64,000 nucleotides of DNA, from NCBI RefSeq assembly GCF_000716785.1, contig NZ_JNYY01000001.1:186001-250000 (forward strand), written 5' to 3'. Source of the DNA: Amycolatopsis vancoresmycina. GTDB lineage: Bacteria > Actinomycetota > Actinomycetes > Mycobacteriales > Pseudonocardiaceae. Positions 43,302 to 51,955 of the stretch are shown piece by piece. The notes beneath the pieces were generated by a model, which worked only from the letters and a program-made list of their open reading frames with translations, did no database searches and was not told the DNA's origin. The translations under genes were made by a program, and so were the position numbers. Position 1 is the stretch's first letter; every line of letters begins with the position of its first letter.

Positions 43302-44012
43302 ATGACTGATCGGCTCTACTTCCGGCAGCTGCTCGCCGGGCGGGACTTCGCCGTCGGGGATCCCGTCGCGACGCAGATGGTGAACTTCGCCTACCTCATC
43401 GGGGACCGCGAGACCGGGGACGCCGTCGTCGTCGACCCGGCGTACGCCGTGGGGGACCTGCTGGACGTGCTCGCGCAGGACGGCATGCGGCTCACCGGCG
43501 TGCTGGCGACCCACCACCACCCCGACCACGTCGGCGGCGAGATGCTCGGCTTCTCGCTGCCCGGCATCGCCGAGCTGCTCGCCGTGCAGCAGGTACCGAT
43601 CCACGTCAACGGCGCCGAGACCGAATGGGTCCGGCGGGTCACCGGCGTGTCCGGCGCCGACCTGCGCGCCCACGACCACGACGACGTCCTCGAGGTCGGC
43701 GCCATCCCGATCCGGCTGCTGCACACCCCCGGGCACACGCCCGGCAGCCAGTGCTTCCTCGTCGAGGACAAGCTCGTCTCGGGCGACACGCTGTTCCTGG
43801 AAGGCTGTGGCCGCACCGACTTCCCCGGCGGGGACGCCGAGGAGATCTACCGCAGCCTGCAGGCGCTCGCCGGACTGCCCGGCGACCCCGTCGTCTACCC
43901 GGGGCACCAGTACTCGGCCGAGCCGTCGGCCGCGCTGTCCGACGTCAAGCGCACCAACTTCGTCTACCGGCCGCGGTCGCTCGACGAATGGAAGGTCATG
44001 TTCGGCGGCTGA
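43302..44012 (+). CDS. Metallo-beta-lactamase-fold hydrolase (glyoxalase II-like)
   Basis: A 236-residue protein with the metal-binding motif THHHPDH at about residue 70, then LLHTPGHTPGSQCFL, SGDTLF and YPGHQYS, the His/Asp set of hydroxyacylglutathione-hydrolase-like enzymes, which bind two metal ions. In actinobacteria such enzymes act on mycothiol or other thioesters; substrate not known here. An in-frame GTG at 43293 is an alternative start; the ATG at 43302 gives the common MTDRLYF opening. It follows the oxidoreductase by 10 bases and may share its transcript. Confidence 0.87.
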   Translation: MTDRLYFRQLLAGRDFAVGDPVATQMVNFAYLIGDRETGDAVVVDPAYAVGDLLDVLAQDGMRLTGVLATHHHPDHVGGEMLGFSLPGIAELLAVQQVPIHVNGAETEWVRRVTGVSGADLRAHDHDDVLEVGAIPIRLLHTPGHTPGSQCFLVEDKLVSGDTLFLEGCGRTDFPGGDAEEIYRSLQALAGLPGDPVVYPGHQYSAEPSAALSDVKRTNFVYRPRSLDEWKVMFGG

Positions 44013-44030
44013 GCCAACCCGTTCCACGGG

Positions 44031-44050
44031 GTGAAACACGGGGTGTTCAC
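44031..44050. promoter_or_regulatory. Imperfect dyad upstream of the sulfonate operon
   Basis: GTGAAACAC-GGG-GTGTTCAC is an inverted repeat with one extra base in the left arm, about 90 bp before the sulfonate permease start and 18 bases after the previous stop. It could be an operator or a terminator. Confidence 0.35.
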
Positions 44051-44137
44051 GGAGTGGGCGCGGATTGACTTCGGTTCCCACGCACCGGAAAGTCGGCCAC
44101 GCAATCGGAAAGAACATCCCGTCCCCGGGAGAAATCC

Positions 44138-44953
44138 GTGTCGATTTCCACCACGGGCGTGCTCGCGCGCGCCCGGCCGGCCGCCGACCGGCCACGCCGC
44201 CGGCCGCGGCGGCTCGATCTCAAACGCTGGATCAGCCCGGTGGTGCTGCTGGCCGCCTGGCAGCTCGCCGGCGCCACCGGTGTCCTGCCGCCCGACAAGC
44301 TCAGTGCCCCGTGGACGGTCGTGCAGGCCGGGCTCGAATCCGCGCGCAGCGGGGAACTCGGGTCCGCGTTCGCGGTGTCGCTCGGGCGGGTCGGCGCCGG
44401 GTTCGCGCTCGGCGCGGTTGCCGGGGTCCTGCTCGGCATCGTGTCCGGGCTGTCCCGCTGGGGCGAGGCGCTGGTCGACCCGCCGGTGCAGATGCTGCGC
44501 ACGCTGCCGTTCCTCGGCCTGATCCCGCTGTTCATCCTGTGGTTCGGGATCGGCGAGGAGACGAAGATCGTGCTGGTCGCGCTGGGTGTGGCCTTCCCGC
44601 TCTACCTCAACGTCCACTCGGGAATCCGCGGCGCCGACCCGGCGCTGGTCGAAGCGTCGCGGGCGCTCGGGTTCAGCCGCGCCGAACGGCTCTGGCACGT
44701 CGTCCTGCCCGGTGCGCTGCCGCAGGCGCTCGTCGGGTTGCGGCAGTCGCTCGGCCTGGCCTGGCTCGCGCTGATCGTCGGCGAGACGGTCAACGCCGAC
44801 GCCGGGGTTGGCTACCTCATCAACAACGCCCGCGAATTCCTGCGCACCGACGTCGTGGTCGTCGGGCTCGTCCTGTACGCCCTGCTCGGCCTGGTCACCG
44901 ACGCGCTGGTCCGGCTGCTGGAACGGAAGGTGCTGCGGTGGCGAACCCGGTAG
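44138..44953 (+). CDS. Sulfonate/nitrate-type ABC transporter permease (SsuC-like)
   Basis: A 271-residue inner-membrane permease with about six helices; the EAA loop reads LVEASRALGFSRAERLWHVVLPGALPQAL, close to SsuC/TauC proteins. The N-terminus is arginine-rich. The GTG at 44138 has GGGAGA upstream. It opens the operon permease, ATPase, binding lipoprotein, monooxygenase, the set that imports alkanesulfonates and releases sulfite when sulfate is scarce. The next gene starts inside its last codons (16-base overlap). Confidence 0.9.
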   Translation: MSISTTGVLARARPAADRPRRRPRRLDLKRWISPVVLLAAWQLAGATGVLPPDKLSAPWTVVQAGLESARSGELGSAFAVSLGRVGAGFALGAVAGVLLGIVSGLSRWGEALVDPPVQMLRTLPFLGLIPLFILWFGIGEETKIVLVALGVAFPLYLNVHSGIRGADPALVEASRALGFSRAERLWHVVLPGALPQALVGLRQSLGLAWLALIVGETVNADAGVGYLINNAREFLRTDVVVVGLVLYALLGLVTDALVRLLERKVLRWRTR

Positions 44954-45658
44954 CCGAGGTCCGCGGCCTCACCAGGCGGTTCGGCGACCGGACCGTCCTC
45001 AACGGACTCGACCTGACCGTCGAGCGCGGCGAGTTCGTCGCCCTGCTGGGCCGCAGCGGCTCCGGCAAGTCGACGCTCCTGCGCATCCTGGCCGGCCTCG
45101 ACGGCGACGTCGAAGGCACCGCGGAAGTGACCGGGACCGTCTCGGTCGCGTTCCAGCAGCCGCGGCTGCTGCCGTGGCGGAAGGTCTGGCGCAACGTCGT
45201 TCTCGGCCTGCGCCAGGACGGCGTGACGAAATCCCGCAACCGCGCGCTGGCCGAGAAGGCGCTCGCCGAGGTGCACCTGGCCGAGCACGCCGACGACTGG
45301 CCGCTCACCCTCTCCGGTGGCGAGGCCCAGCGCGTGTCCCTGGCCCGGGCGCTGGTCCGGGAACCGGATCTGCTGCTGCTCGACGAGCCGTTCGGTGCCC
45401 TCGACGCGCTGACCCGGATCGCGATGCACGGCCTGGTGCTCGACCTCTGGCGGCGGCACCGGCCGGGCGTGCTGCTGGTGACCCACGACGTCGACGAGGC
45501 CCTGCGCCTGGCCGACCGGGTTCTGGTGCTCGACGGCGGCCGGATCGTCACCGCGCACCGGCCGCGGGACACCGATGACCACGACGACCTCCGCCGCCGC
45601 GTGCTGGCCGACCTGGGAGTGACCGAAGATGCAGTGGCGTTGGGGATTGGCCGCCGTC
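44938..45658 (+). CDS. Sulfonate-type ABC transporter ATP-binding protein (SsuB-like), 3' end unresolved
   Basis: ATPase starting at a GTG inside the permease gene's end: Walker A GRSGSGKST near residue 37, the Q-loop QQPRLLPWRKVWRNVVLGL typical of SsuB/TauB, signature LSGGEAQRVSLARAL, Walker B LLLLDEPFGALD and VTHDVDEA. The recognisable protein ends around VLADLGVTEDA, overlapping the binding-protein ATG at 45629. The frame has no stop there: it stays open through the whole binding-protein gene and is the same frame as the monooxygenase, ending at 47739. The end given is where homology fades, not a stop codon. Either the stop was lost by mutation or sequence error, or the tail is genuinely long. 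Confidence 0.75.
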
Positions 45659-46639
45659 GCGGCGGCGCTCGTCGTGACGGCCTGCGGGACGGCGGGCGGC
45701 GACGGTACGGCCGCCGTGCCGCCGCCGGTGAGCGCGGCGGACCTGGCGAAGGTGACGCTCGAGGTCGGCGACCAGAAGGGCGGGGTGAAGTCCCTGCTCA
45801 CCGCGGCGAACCTGCTGCAGGGGACGCCGTACAAGGTCGAATGGGCGACGTTCACGTCGGGCCCGCCGCTGCTGGAGGCCGCCTCGGCCGGCGCGATCGA
45901 CACCGGCCGCGTCGGCAACACGCCGCCGATCTTCGCGGCCGCCGCGAAGGCGAAGATCAAGGTGATCAGCGTGTCGCGCAGCAACGTCGAGCGCGAAGCC
46001 CTCCTCGTTCCGCCGGACTCGCCGCTGCAGAACGTCGCCGGGCTGAAGGGCAAGACGATCGGCGTCGCGAAGGGCTCCTCGGCCCACGGGCAGCTGCTGA
46101 ACACGCTGCACAACAACGGACTGTCCACGAAGGACGTCAAGCTCAGCTTCCTGCAGCCGTCCGAGGCGTACGCCGCGTTCAGCCAGCACACCATCGACGC
46201 CTGGGCGATCTGGGACCCCTACACCGCGCAGGCGCAGATCGAAGCGCACGCACGGGTGCTGGCCGACGGCCGGGGCGCGTCGAACGGCCTCGGTTTCCTG
46301 ACCGCGAGCACCGCGGCGCTGGCCGACCCCGGCAAGAACTCCGCCCTGCGCGACTTCGCCGTGCGCGTGGTCAAGGCGCAGAAGTGGGCCGACACGCACC
46401 GCGAAGAGTGGGCGCAGGCGTGGGCGAAGGAAACCGGGCTCAAGCTCGAGGTCGCGCGCAAGGCCGTCGAGGCCGGCCGCGACCAGCCGATCGTGCTGGA
46501 CGACGCCGTCGTGGCGTCCGAACAGCAGCTCGCGGACGCCTTCGCCGACGAGAAGACTTTGCCGGGCAAGGTGGACTTCGCCGCCTTCGTCGACCGGCGG
46601 TTCGGTCCCGACCTGGACCAGGCGAGGAGCAACGGATGA
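45629..46639 (+). CDS. Sulfonate-type ABC transporter substrate-binding lipoprotein (SsuA-like)
   Basis: A 336-residue binding protein. The start MQWRWGLAAVAAALVVTAC is a lipoprotein signal with Cys19. The mature part shows LEVGDQKGGVKSLLTAA, EWATFTSGPPLLEAASAGAID and GNTPPIFAAAA, the pattern of SsuA/TauA and nitrate-type binding proteins, followed by KGKTIGVAKGSSAHGQLL. It captures aliphatic sulfonates outside the membrane. Its stop overlaps the monooxygenase start (ATGA). Confidence 0.92.
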   Translation: MQWRWGLAAVAAALVVTACGTAGGDGTAAVPPPVSAADLAKVTLEVGDQKGGVKSLLTAANLLQGTPYKVEWATFTSGPPLLEAASAGAIDTGRVGNTPPIFAAAAKAKIKVISVSRSNVEREALLVPPDSPLQNVAGLKGKTIGVAKGSSAHGQLLNTLHNNGLSTKDVKLSFLQPSEAYAAFSQHTIDAWAIWDPYTAQAQIEAHARVLADGRGASNGLGFLTASTAALADPGKNSALRDFAVRVVKAQKWADTHREEWAQAWAKETGLKLEVARKAVEAGRDQPIVLDDAVVASEQQLADAFADEKTLPGKVDFAAFVDRRFGPDLDQARSNG

Positions 46640-47739
46640 GCATCAGGCTGCACTGGTTCCTGCCCACCAGCGGGGACGGCCGCACGATCGTGGAACGCTT
46701 CCACGCCAACAAGTCCGCCGGGCCGTCCGCCCAGCGTCAACCCGACCTGGACTACCTGGCTCAGGTCGCCCGCGCGGCCGAGCGGCAGGGCTTCGAAGGC
46801 GTGCTGACCCCGACCGGCACGTGGTGCGAAGACGCGTGGCTGACCACAGCCGCGCTCATCCGCGAGACGACCCGGCTGAAGTTCCTGGTCGCCTTCCGCC
46901 CCGGGGTCATCTCGCCCACGCTGGCCGCCCAGATGGCGGGGACGTTCCAGCGCCTGTCGGGCGGCCGGGTGCTGCTCAACATCGTCACCGGCGGCGACGC
47001 GGTCGAGCAGCGCCGCTTCGGTGACTGGCACGACCACGACGCCCGGTACGCGCGCACGGACGAGTTCCTCACCGTCGTGCGCGGGGTCTGGTCCGGCGAG
47101 CCGTTCAGCTTCGCGGGCGAGCACCTGCGGGTCGAAGGGGCGACGACGCTGGCCGCGCCGGACCCGGTGCCGCCGATCTACTTCGGCGGCTCGTCACCGG
47201 CGGCGCTGCCGGTCGCGGCGCGCCACGCCGACGTCTACCTCACCTGGGGCGAACCGCCCGCGCAGGTGGCGGAGAAGATCGGCAAGGTACGCGAGCTGGC
47301 CGGCGACCGGCCGGTCCGGTTCGGCGTCCGGCTGCACACGATCTCGCGCGACACCTCGGCCGAAGCCTGGGCGGAGGCGCAGAAGCTGCTGGACGCGCTG
47401 AGCCCGGACCAGGTCGCCAAGGCCCAGGCGCAGCTGGCCGCGAGCGAGTCGGTGGGGCAGCAGCGGATGGTCGCGCTGCACGGCGGGCGCACCGACGGCG
47501 GCGTCCGCGGGCTGGAGATCCACCCGCACCTCTGGGCCGGGGTCGGCCTGGTCCGCGGCGGCGCGGGCACGGCGCTGGTCGGCAGCCACGAGGAGGTCGC
47601 GGACCTGATCGAGGAGTACCACAGCGTCGGCGTGAGCGAGTTCGTGCTGTCGGGCTACCCGCACCTCGAAGAGGCGTACTGGTTCGGCGACGGCGTCCGG
47701 CCCGAACTGGCGCGTCGCGGGCTGCTCAAGGAGTACTAA
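46636..47739 (+). CDS. ssuD: FMNH2-dependent alkanesulfonate monooxygenase
   Basis: A 367-residue luciferase-like monooxygenase close to SsuD: MSIRLHWFLPTSGDGR, QGFEGVLTPTGTWCEDAWL, the Arg-rich LNIVTGGD segment, FGGSSPAALPVAARHADVYLTWGEP and FVLSGYPHLEEAYWFGDGVRP. It cleaves alkanesulfonates to aldehyde and sulfite with reduced flavin from a separate reductase; no SsuE-type reductase gene lies nearby. It is last in the transporter operon, start overlapping the binding-protein stop. Its 3' end overlaps the convergent sortase gene by 4 bases. Confidence 0.93.
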   Translation: MSIRLHWFLPTSGDGRTIVERFHANKSAGPSAQRQPDLDYLAQVARAAERQGFEGVLTPTGTWCEDAWLTTAALIRETTRLKFLVAFRPGVISPTLAAQMAGTFQRLSGGRVLLNIVTGGDAVEQRRFGDWHDHDARYARTDEFLTVVRGVWSGEPFSFAGEHLRVEGATTLAAPDPVPPIYFGGSSPAALPVAARHADVYLTWGEPPAQVAEKIGKVRELAGDRPVRFGVRLHTISRDTSAEAWAEAQKLLDALSPDQVAKAQAQLAASESVGQQRMVALHGGRTDGGVRGLEIHPHLWAGVGLVRGGAGTALVGSHEEVADLIEEYHSVGVSEFVLSGYPHLEEAYWFGDGVRPELARRGLLKEY

Positions 47740-48353
47740 CCCCAGCGGGTCGAGGCGTAGACGACGATGTTGTCGCGGTAGGAGCGTTTCGCCGCGTCGA
47801 AGCTGCCACCGCAGGTGATGAGCCGCAGCGCGCTGCCCGGCGCGGGCCCGTACACCGCGCCGGTCGGGAAGGCGTCCTTCGGGTAGCGCTGGACGGCGTC
47901 GACGACGAACCGCACCTGGGAGCCGTCGGAACGCGCGACGAACACCTCGTCGCCGTCGCGCAGGTCCCGCAGCCGGAAGAACGGCGCCGGCCCGGACCGG
48001 GAGTCGACGTGCGCGGCGATCACCGCCGGGCCCGGGTCGCCCGGCACCGGGCCGGCGGCGTACCAGCCGACGTCCTCGAACCGCGCGGGCGCGGCCAGCT
48101 GGTGGTCCGCGTTCAGCCCGAGCGGGATGAGCCCGGCCGCGTCCACGCCGATCGCCGGGATGCGCAGCCGCACCGGGCGGACCTCGGCCGCGGCGGGCAG
48201 CGGCTGCGGTGCGGTCGCCGCCGGAGACGCCGGAGACGCCGGAGACGTCGGAGACGCGGCCGGGGGTGGGAGGGCGGGTGGCGCGGCCGGGGCCGCCGAG
48301 CAGCCCGCAGCCAGCACGGCCACGACGAGCAGCGCGCCGACGTCAGCGCGCAC
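47736..48353 (-). CDS. Class F sortase
   Basis: A 205-residue sortase. It has an N-terminal hydrophobic segment with lipobox-like LAAGC (Cys18), a Pro/Ala/Ser linker built partly of a 9-bp tandem repeat (SPASPASPA), then the sortase barrel with catalytic His115 (AAHVDS), Cys181 (LITCGGSFD) and Arg193 (SYRDN). Class F sortases are actinobacterial transpeptidases of the cell wall. The GTG start overlaps the 3' end of the upstream DUF4397 gene by 11 bases, so they form one operon and the DUF4397 protein is the obvious candidate substrate. Confidence 0.9.
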   Translation of the reverse strand: MRADVGALLVVAVLAAGCSAAPAAPPALPPPAASPTSPASPASPAATAPQPLPAAAEVRPVRLRIPAIGVDAAGLIPLGLNADHQLAAPARFEDVGWYAAGPVPGDPGPAVIAAHVDSRSGPAPFFRLRDLRDGDEVFVARSDGSQVRFVVDAVQRYPKDAFPTGAVYGPAPGSALRLITCGGSFDAAKRSYRDNIVVYASTRWG

Positions 48354-49176
48354 GAGCCGCCCGGCGTCCCAGCAGGAGCGCGGCCAGCAGCCCGGCGGCC
48401 GCCGCGAACGCGGGCCAACGGGGCACGGGTGCCGTGCCGCCGCCCCCGGTCTCGACGCCGAGCTTCGGCGGTTCGGGCAGCGACGCGCCGTCGGAGATGG
48501 GGTTCGCCTTCAGCGTCCCGGCGTTCTCGGTGACCAGCAGCGTCGTCGACGACCCCGCCTTGACGTCGACGTCGGCGGACGACCTGACCGAGCCTGCGCT
48601 CAGCTGCAGCGGCCACCGTCCTTCCGGAACGTCCACATAGGACGACGTCTGGCCGTAGGCCGCGTCCTTCGCGAGCGTGACACCCTGCGGTCCGGCCACG
48701 GTGACCGGCGCGATCGCTGCCGACCCCTCGACGACCCGCACGCGGCCCTTCCCGGCGGCCGGCGGGGTGAGGTCGTCGGTGACCAGGTCGCCCTTGAGCG
48801 TGCCGCCCGGGCCGTTCGTGAAGACCAGCAGCGAGTAGGCGCTGCGCTCGGCGACCTCGATCGTCGCCGACAGCGCGGGCGGGGTGGTCGCGGCGGCGTC
48901 GGCGGGCCGCATCGAGAGCGTGTACTTGCCGGGGCCGAGCGACGAATACGGCGTGACGGCGCCGTAGCCCGCCTTGCGGATGACGACCTTCTCGGCCTGG
49001 CCGAAGGGGGCGAAGTAGATGTCCACCGGGGGCACCTTCGGCGACAGGTGGCCGACCCGGATCCAGCCGACACCCGGGCCGGGGGCGGTCGCCGCCTCGG
49101 CCGGCACCGGCGTCAATGCGGCGAACAGGAGGGCGGCGGCGGCCAGCCCGCCGGGTCTGAGGAGGAAAGTGCGCAT
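48343..49176 (-). CDS. Secreted DUF4397-domain protein with C-terminal anchor
   Basis: A 277-residue exported protein: signal peptide to about residue 29 (ending PVPAEAATA), then a DUF4397 domain (WIRVGHLSPKVPPVDIYF, YSSLGPGKYTLSMRPADA) and a second repeat-like half. It ends with a short linker LGVETGGGG, a hydrophobic helix and a basic tail GRRAARAR, the build of a sortase sorting signal. A canonical LPxTG is missing; VETG is the nearest tetrapeptide. DUF4397 proteins are often encoded beside class F sortases. Function unknown, probably cell-surface. Confidence 0.87.
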   Translation of the reverse strand: MRTFLLRPGGLAAAALLFAALTPVPAEAATAPGPGVGWIRVGHLSPKVPPVDIYFAPFGQAEKVVIRKAGYGAVTPYSSLGPGKYTLSMRPADAAATTPPALSATIEVAERSAYSLLVFTNGPGGTLKGDLVTDDLTPPAAGKGRVRVVEGSAAIAPVTVAGPQGVTLAKDAAYGQTSSYVDVPEGRWPLQLSAGSVRSSADVDVKAGSSTTLLVTENAGTLKANPISDGASLPEPPKLGVETGGGGTAPVPRWPAFAAAAGLLAALLLGRRAARAR

Positions 49177-49193
49177 GGGAGGGCCTTTCACCG

Positions 49194-51017
49194 TCAGGGG
49201 GAGGAGAACGGGACCAGCAGTCCCGGGGGTGCGAACAGCGGGTAGGTGACGAGCACGCCGTCCGCGGTCCGGGTGACCGAAGACGGCCGGAACAGATCGC
49301 GCTGGCCGGCGTAGAACGCGGCCGCGCCGTCCTCGCCGCCGGTCAGCAGCACCCGGCGGCGGGGTTGCCCGGCGGGGTCTTCGCCGGGAACGGCGGGGAA
49401 CGCCGCCACGCGCACCGGCTGGAGGGCCGCGAGCGCGGCGATCGTCGCGATCAGCCGCGGGTCGGCGCGGCCCGCGCGCAGCACGGCGACGGCGTCCGGG
49501 GTGCAGGTGATCCGGGCCGACGCCGCCAGCGCCTCGCCCGCGTGGGTGCGGGCGGACGCCTCGGGCGGCGCGGCCGGGTCGGCGGCGGGCAGGCCGAGCC
49601 GGGAGACGGTGACCTGCCGGTCGCCGGTGCCGAACACGGCGGTCACGCCGGCGTCGGCGAGCGCGGTGCCGAGCGCCGGATAACGGCCGGGGAGATCCGT
49701 GGTGGCGGCGGTGAACACGGCCCAGTCGGCGGCCGGGCAGGCGGTCGCGCAGGCGGACGGCGGGACGAGCAGCCCGGTCGGCCAGCCGGCCTTGGCGAAC
49801 TCGGCCCACCCGGCGTCGTCGACGAGCACCCGGGCACCGGAAGCGTTGGCGCGCAACCAGTCCTGGGCGTCGAGGAGCGGGCCCCCGCGGTCGGTGGTCG
49901 GCCGCAGGGCGGGGTAGCCGTAGCTCCAGCCGGCGGCGACCACGGCGACGAGAACGGCCGTGGTCAGCACCGTCCCCGGCCCGCGGCCCGGGTTCCCCCG
50001 GTGGGCCGGGACGCGCTGGCGCGCCACGGCCTGGACCACCGCGGCGAACAGCAGCGGCGTGAGGGGCAGCAGCAGCGCGAGCACGGCCGTGTCCGGCACG
50101 CCGGGTACCAGCAGGGCCGCGACGAGTAGCAGGCCGGAGACCGCGAACGGCCGCAGCGCGCTGACGGCCAGCGCGGCGACCAGTGCGACGGTCGAGAGCA
50201 CCGCCCACGCCGGGTCGAGGGCGACCCAGCCGGCCACCGACGGCGGGCTCGCGGCCGCGAGGTGCGGCCGCAGCGTGCCGGCCGCCGGGCCGAACGCGAG
50301 GCCCAGCCCGAGGTTGAGCAGCACCGCCACCAGCGCCGCGCGGACGGGCGCGCGCCGCGCCAGCAGCCAGCCCGCGGCGGGCAGGAACAGCAGGGCCAGC
50401 GGCGAGGTCAGCACCGCGGCGAGCAGGCAGGCCGCGGCCAGTGCGTCGTGCCGGATCCGGGCACCGGGCCGGGTGATGAGCACGAGCGCCCCGAGCACCC
50501 ACACCGCCGCCAGGTGCTCGACGACGACCAGCCGCTGCAGGCCCAGCGCCAGCGGCGACGCGGCGAGCAGCAGCACCGCGGCCGCCGACGCCCACCGCGT
50601 CAGGCCGAGCCGGCGCGCCAGCACCCACAGCAGCACGGCCCCGAGCACGCCGGCGACGAGCATGGTTTCGCGGACCGCCGCCAGCGCCGAGGCGGACCGG
50701 CCGAAGGCGTCGGAGAGCATCGTGTACGCCGAGAGCTGCCACCAGCCGAACGGGCTGGCCCCGGCGCCGCCGGCGTCGGCGAAGGACGTGAAGTGGCCGA
50801 ACGCGTAGGCGTGGGCGACGTTCGCGGCCTCGGCCGGCAGCGCCGGTGCGGGCGCGGCGAGGTACAGTACGCGCAGCCCGCCCGCCAGCGCCAGCAGCGC
50901 GAGCACGATGTCGAGCGACAGCAACCGGTGTGCGGCCGGGACGGCGGTGCCCGCCGGTTCGGGAAGCGTCGCGGGGGAGCGGCCCGGGTCGGTCGTCTCC
51001 CGGCTGTGCTGGGCCAT
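49194..51017 (-). CDS. Polytopic membrane protein, glycosyltransferase-39/ArnT-like
   Basis: A 607-residue protein with about ten to twelve hydrophobic helices in its first 370 residues and a large extracytoplasmic C-terminal domain (from about LRPTTDRGGPLLDAQDWLRANA). The topology and the early segment with acidic and His residues after helix 1 recall Dol-P-Man-type or ArnT-like glycosyltransferases, but I see no clear catalytic Asp-Asp pair, so the function is only suggested. The stop lies 17 bases before the DUF4397 start; it heads the sortase operon. Confidence 0.7.
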   Translation of the reverse strand: MAQHSRETTDPGRSPATLPEPAGTAVPAAHRLLSLDIVLALLALAGGLRVLYLAAPAPALPAEAANVAHAYAFGHFTSFADAGGAGASPFGWWQLSAYTMLSDAFGRSASALAAVRETMLVAGVLGAVLLWVLARRLGLTRWASAAAVLLLAASPLALGLQRLVVVEHLAAVWVLGALVLITRPGARIRHDALAAACLLAAVLTSPLALLFLPAAGWLLARRAPVRAALVAVLLNLGLGLAFGPAAGTLRPHLAAASPPSVAGWVALDPAWAVLSTVALVAALAVSALRPFAVSGLLLVAALLVPGVPDTAVLALLLPLTPLLFAAVVQAVARQRVPAHRGNPGRGPGTVLTTAVLVAVVAAGWSYGYPALRPTTDRGGPLLDAQDWLRANASGARVLVDDAGWAEFAKAGWPTGLLVPPSACATACPAADWAVFTAATTDLPGRYPALGTALADAGVTAVFGTGDRQVTVSRLGLPAADPAAPPEASARTHAGEALAASARITCTPDAVAVLRAGRADPRLIATIAALAALQPVRVAAFPAVPGEDPAGQPRRRVLLTGGEDGAAAFYAGQRDLFRPSSVTRTADGVLVTYPLFAPPGLLVPFSSP

Positions 51018-51112
51018 TGGACGGATCGTAGCCGCTCCCGATCACCGGTCCAGCTCGGGAGGGTTACGTCAGCCGGACGGCCCAGTGCCGGGAAAAGCGT
51101 TGCCCGGCAAGA

Positions 51113-51898
51113 TTATTTCCCACCGCGCGGGGTGGATCCGGAGAGTGTCCGGGTCAACGCGAGCGCGACCGTCCGGACGGCCGGGGCGACCCGTTCGGTC
51201 CGCATCCGGTTGGCCCAGCCGGAAATCGACACCGCCGCGACCGCGACCCCGCGCGCGTCGAGCAGCGGGCTGGCCGCGCACACCACGCCGACGCCGGATT
51301 CCTCGCGCTCCAAGGCGATGCCCTCCTCGCGTACCCGGGTCAGCTGACGGCGCAGCAGGCCGGGCGCGGTGATCGTGCGCGCGCTCATCCGCGGCAGCCC
51401 GGCGTCGATCACCTGGTCCACCACCGAATCCGGGGAGAACGCGAGGATCGCCTTGCCGACGCCGGTGGCGTGCGCGGGGAACCGGCCGCCGATGCGCGAG
51501 GGCAGCGTCGGCGCGTCCGGCCCGCGCAGCACGTCGAGGTACACGACTTCGGTGCCTTCGAGGATCGCGAGGTGGACGGTGTTGCGCGTGGCCTCGCGCA
51601 GGTCGGCCAGGTACGGCCGGGCGGCTTCGACCAGGCCACGGCGGGGCGAGGCCAGTTGGCCGATTTCGAACAGCCGCAGCCCGAGCCGCACCGCGCCGTC
51701 CTCGCGTTCGAGCAGCCCGGTTCCGGTGAGGTGGCCGACGAGCCGGTGCACGGTCGTCTTGGCCAGGCCGGTCCGGCGGGCCAGCTCGGAAACGCCGAGG
51801 GTCTCGTCACCCGGCCGGAAGGCTTCCAGGAGCGCGGCGAGCCGGGCGGCGACGAGGCCGTCGCCGCCCGCGCCGTCGTTCCGCCCAGCGGTACGCAT
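51113..51898 (-). CDS. IclR-family transcriptional regulator
   Basis: A 261-residue regulator. The winged helix is at residues 15-75 (LGVSELARRTGLAKTTVHRLVGHLTGTGLLER) and the effector domain follows, with ATRNTVHLAILEGTEVVYLDVLRG, HATGVGKAILAF and GVGVVCAASPLLDARG, the usual IclR ligand-domain signatures. The target is unknown: it stands between a TetR gene and the sortase operon, all on the minus strand, with no catabolic operon directly beside it. Confidence 0.92.
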   Translation of the reverse strand: MRTAGRNDGAGGDGLVAARLAALLEAFRPGDETLGVSELARRTGLAKTTVHRLVGHLTGTGLLEREDGAVRLGLRLFEIGQLASPRRGLVEAARPYLADLREATRNTVHLAILEGTEVVYLDVLRGPDAPTLPSRIGGRFPAHATGVGKAILAFSPDSVVDQVIDAGLPRMSARTITAPGLLRRQLTRVREEGIALEREESGVGVVCAASPLLDARGVAVAAVSISGWANRMRTERVAPAVRTVALALTRTLSGSTPRGGK

Positions 51899-51955
51899 GG
51901 GTTGAGTGTGCCCGATCCGCCGCGCGACTGTCAGCAGGCCGTCGAGGAGGTGAGG

